From: Oscillospiraceae bacterium
GTDB taxonomy: Bacteria; Bacillota; Clostridia; Oscillospirales; Ruminococcaceae
NCBI GenBank assembly: GCA_017472375.1
Contig: JAFUQL010000270.1
Location: 1-13,690 of the forward strand
DNA: 13,690 nt
Direction: 5' to 3'
The notes under the pieces were generated by a model, which saw only the letters and a program-made list of their open reading frames with translations, made no database searches and was not told where the DNA came from. Shown here in pieces: positions 1 to 7,201 of the stretch (the first letter of the stretch is position 1; every line of letters starts with the position of its first letter). A program made the position numbers and the translations under genes.

Positions 1-23
1 CGGCCGATCGGCCGGGGGGCTTT
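1..23 (-). terminator. Possible terminator cut by the window edge
   Basis: A perfect GC palindrome (CGGCCGATCGGCCG, 1-14) is followed on the + strand by GGGGGGCTTT. On the - strand this reads AAAGCCCCCC running into the palindrome, which is how the rising arm of a rho-independent hairpin would look. The other arm and any T tract would lie before base 1. It sits about 30 nt past the stop of the surface-protein gene, a suitable place for its terminator. Only half of the structure is visible, so the call is inference. Confidence 0.35.
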
Positions 24-53
24 GTTCATTGGATCAGATCCTGGTCACCGGGA

Positions 54-3000
54 TCACTGGGGCGTATCATCGTCGTCCTTGCGCTTGCGGGTAACAAGCA
101 GCAGGGCGATGACCGCAGCCAAGCCGCCTGCCATCAGGCCGATCCACAGCGCAGGGTTGCTGGAATCGCCGGTGTTGGGGCTGCCCGGGGTACCGGGGTC
201 AACAGGGGTCGGGGTGGGTGTGGGACCGGGATCCTTGGAATGCTTCTCCGAGTTGTAGAAGATCATCTCCAGAACATCCTCGTCGCTGTCGCTCTTGCTG
301 TTGCGGATGCTGTAGGATACGCCTACACCGCCGCGGTGGTTGTCGTACAGAGTGACCGTGACATAATAGATCGTATCGTCATAGTTGATATGAGCGTACT
401 TATCGCGGTCGATCTCGCACACCGCATAGTAGTAGGTGTCGAGCACACGCTGAGTGGTATCATCGTTGCGATTGCCAGTCGTCGAATCGTACACATACTG
501 GATGGGATCAAAGGTGATCTTGCCCGCCGCATCGTTGGAAGCCGTCTGGAGCGGATCACCAGTGATCGCGAAGGTGGAGTCCGTCTGGTACAGGGCAAAG
601 CGGAACAGACCGTTGTGCAGGTAGCCGTCATGGACCTTGGTCGCACTCAGGTGCAGGTTCGCGACGGCGCCCTCTTCCAGCGTGTAGGTGTTGCTGAACT
701 CAAAGCCATCGAGCACCACATCTGCCGTCTCACTGCGAGGGGCATTTTCATCTTCCGTACTCACGGTGCGCTTGGTCCCATCGACCAGCTCCCACTTACC
801 ATCTTCAGCGTCATAGAGGTAGCCTTCGATCTCCATTTTGGCCTGCAGATGACCCGCATGATCATCCGTCACGGTGATGGTCAGGCGGTACTCGGTGGTA
901 TCGTAGACCACGCCGCCGAGGGTGTTGTTGATCTCGCGGACAACATAGCGGAAAACGCCGGGGGTCGTAAAGGTGCGGTCGTGGAAGATGACACTGGAGC
1001 AGGCCCCGGTTTCCGCATCCTTCTGGTTCGAGACGTAGCGGATGGGCTGTTCCTGCGTTGTCCAGTTCTCATCGGCGGCATAGGTGGCTAAGAAGAACTC
1101 AGCATCATGCAGGGCACGGCCCGTCAATGCCTTGGTACCGCGCAGGTTCACAGTGACCGGCTCGGCGCTGTAGGTGTTGGTGAAGTGGATGCCCTGTCTT
1201 GTTCCGTTTTCATCTGCCACAAATACAGTGTTCTCGCCGTCCTTAACAAACTTACCGGCGGTGTAGGAGACGCTCGTTACGTTCACCTTGTGCTCCGTCT
1301 CCTCGCCCTCCACATTGACCACGACTTTGAACACGGTCTGGTCGTAGGTGATGCCGTTCAGCTTGCCGTTTACAGCGTCATCAGGGAGCTGCTCGTAGAC
1401 ATAGTAGGTAAACTCTTTTGCCTTTTTGTTCGGTTTGTTGTCGACAGGATCGAGTTCGTCGATGGTGTAGGTCAGCATCTCCCGATCCTTGAAGGAGAAG
1501 AAACCGTTCGTCTCGGAAGTGACCACGGTAGTGAAGATCTCCTCGGCCTTGGGCTGCAGCCCGTGCTGCAGCACGATGGTGAACTTGTCGGTGAACTTGT
1601 CACCATCTTCTTCGTTCTGCCAGTCACGTCCGGCGAGGATCTTCTGGCCTTCGATCTCGACCTTGGCCTCAGGGTAGTCCACAATGGCGTGGACGCCCTG
1701 CGTGAGCTCGGCCTCCTTCCATTCACTTTTCCCTGCATCCCAATCGTAGATGGATACTTCACCCTTCTTGACAACGACCTTGTGTTTGGGGGCGGCGTGG
1801 TAGCCGTCCGGGGCAGAAGTCTCCTCCAGAATGTAGGTATGGCCCGAGGGGATCTCCGCAAAGACCAGGTTGACCGCATCCCCTTTATAGGTCAGCGCGT
1901 CATCCTTGGAACGGGAGATGGCGGTCAGCGGCGCAATGGTGTCGTTGCAGCAGCTGTCGCTGTCGTGGGTCAGGGTAAACTTCGCACCCGCCAGCAGAAC
2001 CTTAGCGTCATCGGTGGCGTCATTGGTCTTTTGCAGGCGAAGCACCGCCATATAGGAGTTGGTGAATACGGGCAGTTCCTCGACACTCGTATACGTTACA
2101 CCGTTCTGCGTGTACGTTACACCATCCTTCTTGTACGTTACACTCACCGCATACTCGCCTTCATCATTCTCGCGTTTGGGGGCAGAAACGGTAATGGTCA
2201 CATCGCAACGGCTGTTGTCATAGACAATGTGCTCCTCGCTGCCCTGGCGCTCAACAATGTAGTATTTGTATTCTCCAGCCCGGTCAAAGGTGAGCACGTC
2301 CGTAAAGGAGATCTCGCCATTCGCACCGTTGGTGGCCGTTGCTACCAGCGCATCGGTCGCCGCATTGCGCAGCTCGAAGGTGAACGCATCCTTGTCCAGC
2401 ATCTCGGAGGTGCCAGACATCTGCTTGATGGCGCCCAGAGAGACCGTGACCGGAGCACGCAGGTAGTTCACGAACGCCATGGGAGCAGACTGAGGGTCAT
2501 ATGCAGTTTCAGTTTCTGCCTTCTTATAGCTCGTTGTGGCCTTCAGTTCGTCTCCATGCTGAGTAACCTCAACAGTAATGTTGTAGACCGTGCGGTCATA
2601 GTAGACCAGCTCGTCATCGGACAGATGCAGCTCTTTCAGGGTGTAGGTGTAGGTGCCTTTCGACTTGTAGAAGATAGGGTCAAAGATGACCTCGTCCACA
2701 TGTTTGGCCGCCAACTCGGCATTCGCCGAATCGGTGTTCTTCTTCTGGGCGATGAGATTGTTCGCCGAATCGCGCAGCTCGAAGGTAAAGGTGTTGTTGG
2801 GGACCGCAATGGTATTGCCATCTTGATCCAGCAGAGTCTTCTGTGCCTTGAACTCCACGCGGGCCTCAGTGGCGGGGGCGTTCACGATCTTGACGCTGCC
2901 TGCATCCGCAACCAGCACACCATCGATGTACACGTCACCGAAGGATACAACAACCGTGCGGGGCAGGGCCTTCTGATAGCTAATACCATTTGCGGTCAGG

Positions 3001-5957
3001 GGTTCGGACTCTTCCAGCACGTAGCTGTGGCCGGAAGGAACGTTTTCAAAAGTGACAACGCCATCCGTCCCGGAGGTGGCATTGCTTACGAAGTCGGAGT
3101 CGGAAATTTCATGCTCACCACAGGTCTTAGCATGAGTCAGGGTGAACACCGCGCCGGTCAGGGGGCTGCCCGCCTCATCCACCTTGGTAAAGCTGAAGTC
3201 GGCGGTGCCGCCGTCGTGGTGGACGTTGGTGAACACAGGGACACTCCCAGTATACGCAGCGCCTACGGTGTCCTCTGCATTGTCATACTTGGTGTAGGTG
3301 ATCGAGTCGACCTTATAGTAGCCGGTATCCGTCGGAGCGCCGATCACGACCTTCACCTCATAGACGGAGGGGTCGTACTCCATGTAGTGGGCAGTGTCGC
3401 TCTTCTGGGTCACACCCTCCTCATCAATAAAGAAGGTATAGGTACCGGCCGCGCTGAAAATGATCTCCGGGAAGGTCACCACACCGGCATCGCCGTTGGT
3501 AGCAGTCACGCCGCTCGCCGGCCAATCACTGGGGGTCTCCGAGTTCTCACTCTTGATCTTCACGTTCTTCACGTTCGTCGTGTCATCTGCAGTCAGAGTA
3601 AACTGGAACGGAGCCTTCCAGTCTTTGATGGAGTCGCCGGTCAGATTCTTCTGGGCCGTCAGCACAACGCCCACCGGCTGGCGGCTGACGTTGGCAAAGG
3701 TGACGTTTTTCGGGGGGTTGCCCTGATCGTCGACGATGGTGTTGCCCTTATTGTCAACAACCTTGCTGACTGTGGCGACATACTTGGTGGGGTTCTCCGC
3801 ATTGTCGGGCGCCACGGTCACGGTCACATGGTACACCGTTTTGTCGTAGATCACGTTCTCGGCATCACCCGCATCCTCGACGATCTCATACACATATGTA
3901 CCGGGGGCATCGTAGGTCATCTCCTTGAAGGTGACCTTACCGTTCTCATCGTTGGTCTTGGTGTCCAGCGGGTTGCCCGCAGCATCCTTCAGCAGGAAGG
4001 TGAACGCGCCGCCCTCGGGGGCATTACCGTCCAGAGTCTTGGTCGCCGTGAGCTGAAGCTCCGCGCTCCCCAGCGGCTCGTTCTTGACAGCGAGGTCCGC
4101 GCCGCTGCCGCTGACCAAAGCGTTACTCTTCGTGAACGCGGTCTTACCATAAGCAACGGTCACGGTACCCAGCGCACCGGCGGCTTTCTGGTAGCCGGCG
4201 GGGGCCTTGGTCTCGGTCAACGTGTAGTCATGGCCGGAGGGGATGTTCGCAAAGCTCACCACACCGTTGGCGTCAGATGCCACCGTGTGGTCGGCGATCG
4301 CCACGGTGTTCCCAGCCGCTTTACACACCGCGCAGTTGCCAGCATTGTGGGTCAGCGTAAACTCCGCGCCCTGCAACGAGGTGCCGTTCGCATCCGTCTT
4401 GGTGAAGGTCAGCTCACCCAGGTAGCCCTTGACGGAGGGGTCGGGGAACTCCAGCTCCTTCTCTTTCTTCTCCTCGTCGGGTTCGGTGGGGTCCTCATAG
4501 GTCAGCTTGGCGCCATCGTTTGTGGGGCAGGTCGCGCCTTCCACAAAGCCGAGCACTTCATTCTCAAGGCGAACACGGTACTTCAAGGTATAGGTATAGG
4601 ACACGACCGTTTTGCCGTCTTCGGTCTTTTCCGTCTGAATGGTATAGCCGGATTTCTCCAGATCCCAGTCGATGGCGTTGGCCGAAGCAGTGCCCTCGTA
4701 ACCGGCGGTGTTCTCCTTACCCTCAGCGTGCTCACCCTTCAAAGAATCTTTCAGGGCACCGCTCTGGTCGTAGAACGCGATAAACTCTGCATATTCGCCC
4801 ATGGGGTCAACGACCTTGCCCTCAGCGAGGGAGCGGCTGGAAGTGACCTCAATGGTGCTGAGGATGCTGTCAAATGCCGCATCCAGCTCGGCCTGACTTT
4901 CGCTTTTGTAGAATCCGGTGGTGACGTTGGGACCACCGCCCAGACCGTTGCCATTCAAAGTGCCGCCCAGCCATGCCTCGTAATCCTTCGTGCTGGTGGC
5001 ACTGCCGATCACATAGCCGTTGGGGTGGATGCCCTTGGGGCGGTCTACTGTTGCAAAGGTGGCGTTCTTCCAACGGTCCAGATACATCTGGATGGTCTGG
5101 GAGCCCACATCAATGCCAATGGTCACAATGTTGATGCCGGACTTCTTCATGCTCGCGGCAGTGTTCTGGGCGCGCAGAGCAGCCTCGTCGCTGTAGTCGG
5201 TGCCCGCACAGACGCGGTTGCGCTCGCGGTCTTTAAAGCGATCCACTCCGTTGGTCAGATAGCCCTGCATGGAGCGGCCACCGCCGGTCTCCTTTTCGGT
5301 GTAGGTGGTGGGGAAACCATCGGTGATCAGCACCACATACTTGTACTTCGCAGTGGACTTCTTCAAAATGTTGTCCGCCAGGCGCAGGCCGCCCTCAATG
5401 TTGGTGTAACGGCGGTCGCCGTCCGGCGCAGTGATGCTGCTGATGGTGCTCAGCATCGACTGGTTGACCTTCCCCAGGTCGATCAGGATGTTGGCGTCGG
5501 TGTTGAAGGTCACCAAAGCCAGATTGCGCTCGCTGGGCAGATTCGGTGCAGAGGCGTACTCCAGTACAAACTCCTGCGCCGCCGCCTTGGCCTCGGCCAG
5601 GCGGGCCGAAGCGGCATTCTCAGGTTTTTCGTTATCATGGTTATAGTTCATTGTGTTGGAAATATCCATCACAATGACAACGTCTGTGGCGGTCTCCTCA
5701 ACGATCTCCTTTTCGGTCACCGTCAGGGTAATATCAAAGTAGTTTTCGATCCCGGTGGGCTCGATCGTCTTGCTGATGGTGACACTGCCATCAGTATTTG
5801 TACCGCCCGTTTTGTCCGGGATAATTTGCTGTTTTTTCTGCTCCGTGATTTCCTGCTCCGTGATCACGACCTCGTCCGCATACGCCACAGGCACAAAACC
5901 TGTTACCATCGAGGCCATCATCACAAGGCTCAGAAAGCCTGCGATCCATCGTTTCAT
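54..5957 (-). CDS. Giant LPXTG-like surface protein: VWA plus ten SpaA/FctA isopeptide-type domains
   Basis: A 1967-residue secreted, sortase-anchored adhesin or pilus-tip-like protein. Signal peptide 1-27 (cleavage after VAYA). VWA domain about 91-365 with MIDAS residues D98-x-S100-x-T102, T185 and D213. Then, in order: SpaA-like 514-627; FctA-like 632-757 and 761-913; SpaA 919-1030; FctA 1032-1168 and 1170-1302; SpaA 1304-1430; FctA 1431-1598, 1600-1759 and 1766-1905. Every FctA-like unit has an early Lys (K640, K770, K1040, K1178, K1439, K1609, K1774), a Y/F-x-Y/F-x-[IV/L]-x-E glutamate (E694, E846, E1109, E1236, E1522, E1675, E1848) and a terminal Asn (N756, N911, N1164, N1300, N1594, N1756, N1902), as expected for intramolecular isopeptide bonds. 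A P/T linker at 1909-1925, SPNTG at 1926-1930, a hydrophobic helix at about 1934-1955 and tail RKRKDDDDTPQ complete the wall-sorting signal. The ATG has an AAGGAGGT site 9 nt upstream. No sortase or partner pilin gene is in the window. The ligand is unknown. Confidence 0.93.
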   Translation of the reverse strand: MKRWIAGFLSLVMMASMVTGFVPVAYADEVVITEQEITEQKKQQIIPDKTGGTNTDGSVTISKTIEPTGIENYFDITLTVTEKEIVEETATDVVIVMDISNTMNYNHDNEKPENAASARLAEAKAAAQEFVLEYASAPNLPSERNLALVTFNTDANILIDLGKVNQSMLSTISSITAPDGDRRYTNIEGGLRLADNILKKSTAKYKYVVLITDGFPTTYTEKETGGGRSMQGYLTNGVDRFKDRERNRVCAGTDYSDEAALRAQNTAASMKKSGINIVTIGIDVGSQTIQMYLDRWKNATFATVDRPKGIHPNGYVIGSATSTKDYEAWLGGTLNGNGLGGGPNVTTGFYKSESQAELDAAFDSILSTIEVTSSRSLAEGKVVDPMGEYAEFIAFYDQSGALKDSLKGEHAEGKENTAGYEGTASANAIDWDLEKSGYTIQTEKTEDGKTVVSYTYTLKYRVRLENEVLGFVEGATCPTNDGAKLTYEDPTEPDEEKKEKELEFPDPSVKGYLGELTFTKTDANGTSLQGAEFTLTHNAGNCAVCKAAGNTVAIADHTVASDANGVVSFANIPSGHDYTLTETKAPAGYQKAAGALGTVTVAYGKTAFTKSNALVSGSGADLAVKNEPLGSAELQLTATKTLDGNAPEGGAFTFLLKDAAGNPLDTKTNDENGKVTFKEMTYDAPGTYVYEIVEDAGDAENVIYDKTVYHVTVTVAPDNAENPTKYVATVSKVVDNKGNTIVDDQGNPPKNVTFANVSRQPVGVVLTAQKNLTGDSIKDWKAPFQFTLTADDTTNVKNVKIKSENSETPSDWPASGVTATNGDAGVVTFPEIIFSAAGTYTFFIDEEGVTQKSDTAHYMEYDPSVYEVKVVIGAPTDTGYYKVDSITYTKYDNAEDTVGAAYTGSVPVFTNVHHDGGTADFSFTKVDEAGSPLTGAVFTLTHAKTCGEHEISDSDFVSNATSGTDGVVTFENVPSGHSYVLEESEPLTANGISYQKALPRTVVVSFGDVYIDGVLVADAGSVKIVNAPATEARVEFKAQKTLLDQDGNTIAVPNNTFTFELRDSANNLIAQKKNTDSANAELAAKHVDEVIFDPIFYKSKGTYTYTLKELHLSDDELVYYDRTVYNITVEVTQHGDELKATTSYKKAETETAYDPQSAPMAFVNYLRAPVTVSLGAIKQMSGTSEMLDKDAFTFELRNAATDALVATATNGANGEISFTDVLTFDRAGEYKYYIVERQGSEEHIVYDNSRCDVTITVSAPKRENDEGEYAVSVTYKKDGVTYTQNGVTYTSVEELPVFTNSYMAVLRLQKTNDATDDAKVLLAGAKFTLTHDSDSCCNDTIAPLTAISRSKDDALTYKGDAVNLVFAEIPSGHTYILEETSAPDGYHAAPKHKVVVKKGEVSIYDWDAGKSEWKEAELTQGVHAIVDYPEAKVEIEGQKILAGRDWQNEEDGDKFTDKFTIVLQHGLQPKAEEIFTTVVTSETNGFFSFKDREMLTYTIDELDPVDNKPNKKAKEFTYYVYEQLPDDAVNGKLNGITYDQTVFKVVVNVEGEETEHKVNVTSVSYTAGKFVKDGENTVFVADENGTRQGIHFTNTYSAEPVTVNLRGTKALTGRALHDAEFFLATYAADENWTTQEQPIRYVSNQKDAETGACSSVIFHDRTFTTPGVFRYVVREINNTLGGVVYDTTEYRLTITVTDDHAGHLQAKMEIEGYLYDAEDGKWELVDGTKRTVSTEDENAPRSETADVVLDGFEFSNTYTLEEGAVANLHLSATKVHDGYLHNGLFRFALYQTDSTFAITGDPLQTASNDAAGKITFDPIQYVYDSTTGNRNDDTTQRVLDTYYYAVCEIDRDKYAHINYDDTIYYVTVTLYDNHRGGVGVSYSIRNSKSDSDEDVLEMIFYNSEKHSKDPGPTPTPTPVDPGTPGSPNTGDSSNPALWIGLMAGGLAAVIALLLVTRKRKDDDDTPQ
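2092..2143 (-). repeat. Three-copy 21-bp tandem repeat inside the surface-protein gene
   Basis: The + strand core TACGTTACAC occurs at 2092, 2113 and 2134, with an exact 21-bp period. It encodes a heptad-like series VTYKKDG / VTYTQNG / VTYTSVE near residues 1272-1292, just before the last strand of the fourth FctA-like domain. The period keeps the reading frame, so copy-number changes would lengthen or shorten the domain edge without a frameshift. The repeat is directly visible; slippage is inferred. Confidence 0.7.
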
Positions 5958-6116
5958 CGCATCATACCTCCTTACATAGTTCCTTTTTTACAGATCTCCG
6001 TGTGGCCGCAAAACACAGATGTGTAAATCACATTGCACCGCGCATTCTGTAAAGCCTCTGCGCCCGGTGTTTCCCTATCTCACATCGCCACACTGCACCA
6101 GATTATCTTATCTTAG
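5958..6116 (-). other. Long leader (5' UTR) of the surface-protein gene
   Basis: About 150 nt separate the inferred transcription start (near 6110) from the ATG at 5957. No gene is visible here. It holds an 8-bp inverted repeat, TTTACAGA (5987-5994) with TCTGTAAA (6046-6053), and a near-palindrome around ACACAGATGTGT (6013-6024). The distal arm lies about 20 nt upstream of the ribosome site, so a folded leader could affect translation. I do not recognise a known riboswitch. The structure is inferred from short repeats only. Confidence 0.4.
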
Positions 6117-6144
6117 ATTAACATTCCCGGTCCCTTTGTGTCAA
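6117..6144 (-). promoter_or_regulatory. Sigma-70-type promoter for the surface-protein gene
   Basis: On the - strand a perfect TTGACA (6144-6139) is followed after 16 nt by GTTAAT (6122-6117), a 4/6 match to TATAAT. No other convincing promoter is seen between the BI-1 terminator and the surface gene. The start would be near 6110. Confidence 0.6.
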
Positions 6145-6228
6145 CGCTTTCACAAAAACTACAACGGTTCCAAGCTCAGCCTTTGTATAAAAATCGGCAG
6201 TTCCTTCGCCAATCGTCCACACTCATGC

Positions 6229-6262
6229 AAAAAAGGAGCCGGCATCTTCGGCCGGCTCCTTT
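6229..6262 (-). terminator. Rho-independent terminator of the BI-1 gene
   Basis: A perfect 12-bp stem, AAAGGAGCCGGC (6232-6243) with GCCGGCTCCTTT (6251-6262), encloses a 7-nt loop. On the - strand it runs into six Ts (6234-6229). It starts 14 nt past the BI-1 stop codon, isolating that gene from the downstream surface-protein promoter. Confidence 0.9.
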
Positions 6263-6276
6263 GAAATACACGGGGG

Positions 6277-6978
6277 TCAATCACGATTTCTGCTCATCAA
6301 GCGCAGGATCTTCAGGAAAATGTTGATGAAATCCAGATACAGCTGCAGGGCACCATAGATGGCGGTCTTATGGGCCATCAGCTCGTCACCGGCGGTGTAG
6401 TAGTACAGCTCCTTGATCTTCTGCACATCGTAGGCCGTCAGGACCATGAACAGCACCAGGCCGCCCGCGCAGATGACCAGATCGAACACGCCGAAGTTCA
6501 GGAACAGCCCCAGCACGGTGAAAGCGATCAGCGCCAGCAGGCCGCCCGTCAGGATACTGCCCAAGCTGGACAGGTCCGCCTTAGTCACGGCACCGTACAC
6601 GCACATGATGCCGAAGTAGAGCGCCGCCGCCACAAAGGCGAAGATCAGCATGCTCAGATCAAAAATCAGGAAGTAGGCCGAGAACACCAGACCATTGAGC
6701 GCGGCATAACCGAAAAACAGCGCAGTGGCAGTGCCAGGGGCCATATCCGTCAGCCGGGAGCCCAGCACGACCACCAGCACCAGCTCGGCAATGCTGAGCG
6801 CCATCAGGACCGCGCCGTTCATCACAAATGCCACCATGCCGGTGACATAGCCCAGGAAGGCCACTGCGAAAGTCAGCAGCAGGCCCATGAACATCCAGCG
6901 GAAGGTGCGGTTCATGTAAGAGGTCAGGTCCTCCTGCAGGGCACCCCGCCCAGAGTAATTGTCGTAATCATTGTACAT
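6277..6978 (-). CDS. Bax inhibitor-1/YccA (BI-1, UPF0005) family membrane protein
   Basis: A 233-residue, almost wholly hydrophobic protein with about seven membrane segments between residues 28 and 182 plus a C-terminal hydrophobic helix near 208-226. The family signature TAYDVQKIKELY (181-192) and LYLDFINIFLKIL (213-225) are present. They supply the paired aspartates D184 and D216, the positions that form the pH-sensing di-aspartyl pair of the bacterial homologue YetJ. Known members act as pH-sensitive calcium-leak channels in the cytoplasmic membrane; the role in this organism is inferred. The start at 6978 is chosen over an in-frame ATG at 7056 because AGGAAAGGA lies about 10 nt upstream, MYNDYDN is a typical short hydrophilic N-terminus, and the 7030-7025 TATAAT would lie inside the longer version. 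Monocistronic, with its own terminator. Confidence 0.93.
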   Translation of the reverse strand: MYNDYDNYSGRGALQEDLTSYMNRTFRWMFMGLLLTFAVAFLGYVTGMVAFVMNGAVLMALSIAELVLVVVLGSRLTDMAPGTATALFFGYAALNGLVFSAYFLIFDLSMLIFAFVAAALYFGIMCVYGAVTKADLSSLGSILTGGLLALIAFTVLGLFLNFGVFDLVICAGGLVLFMVLTAYDVQKIKELYYYTAGDELMAHKTAIYGALQLYLDFINIFLKILRLMSRNRD

Positions 6979-7024
6979 CGTATGCACATCCTTTCCTGCA
7001 AGGGTACTCGCCGCTCCATTCCTT

Positions 7025-7053
7025 ATTATAGGACAAGTATGGCCCGCAAATGG
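7025..7053 (-). promoter_or_regulatory. Promoter of the BI-1 gene
   Basis: A perfect TATAAT lies on the - strand (7030-7025), about 47 nt before the BI-1 ATG. The hexamer 17 nt upstream (CCATTT, 7053-7048) is a poor -35, so strength or activator dependence is unclear. It is back to back with the hemW promoter, whose -35 begins only 14 nt beyond this one. Confidence 0.5.
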
Positions 7054-7066
7054 CACATTCTATTCG

Positions 7067-7095
7067 TTGCGCCGCCGGGCGCGGTGGAGTATAAT
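7067..7095 (+). promoter_or_regulatory. Promoter of hemW
   Basis: TTGCGC (7067-7072) and a perfect TATAAT (7090-7095) are separated by exactly 17 nt. The start would be near 7102, giving a leader of about 100 nt. The leader contains a perfect 7-bp inverted repeat, TGCTTAT-GGG-ATAAGCA (7111-7127). Confidence 0.65.
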
Positions 7096-7201
7096 GACCA
7101 CAGTAACCTTTGCTTATGGGATAAGCATACAACGATTCGCCTGTTTCTGCAAGCCGCCTGATGTGAACGGCCTGCGAACAAACTGTGAAGTGAGGTCGCC
7201 C

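Noticed and set aside
37..55. Imperfect inverted repeat GATCCTGGT-C-ACCGGGATC overlapping the surface-gene stop
   Set aside because: A one-base loop, one mismatch and no T tract make it a poor terminator; the GC palindrome at 1-14 is the better candidate.
1107..6026. A 1639-codon open frame on the + strand opposite the surface-protein gene
   Set aside because: It is fully antisense to a clearly real gene, has no ribosome site or promoter of its own, and has no recognisable domain. A long gene with this codon use rarely makes stops in that antisense frame, so the length is a by-product.
6370..7161. A 263-codon + strand open frame opposite BI-1
   Set aside because: Antisense to the conserved BI-1 gene, with a Q/H/R-rich low-complexity product, and it runs across the divergent promoter region.
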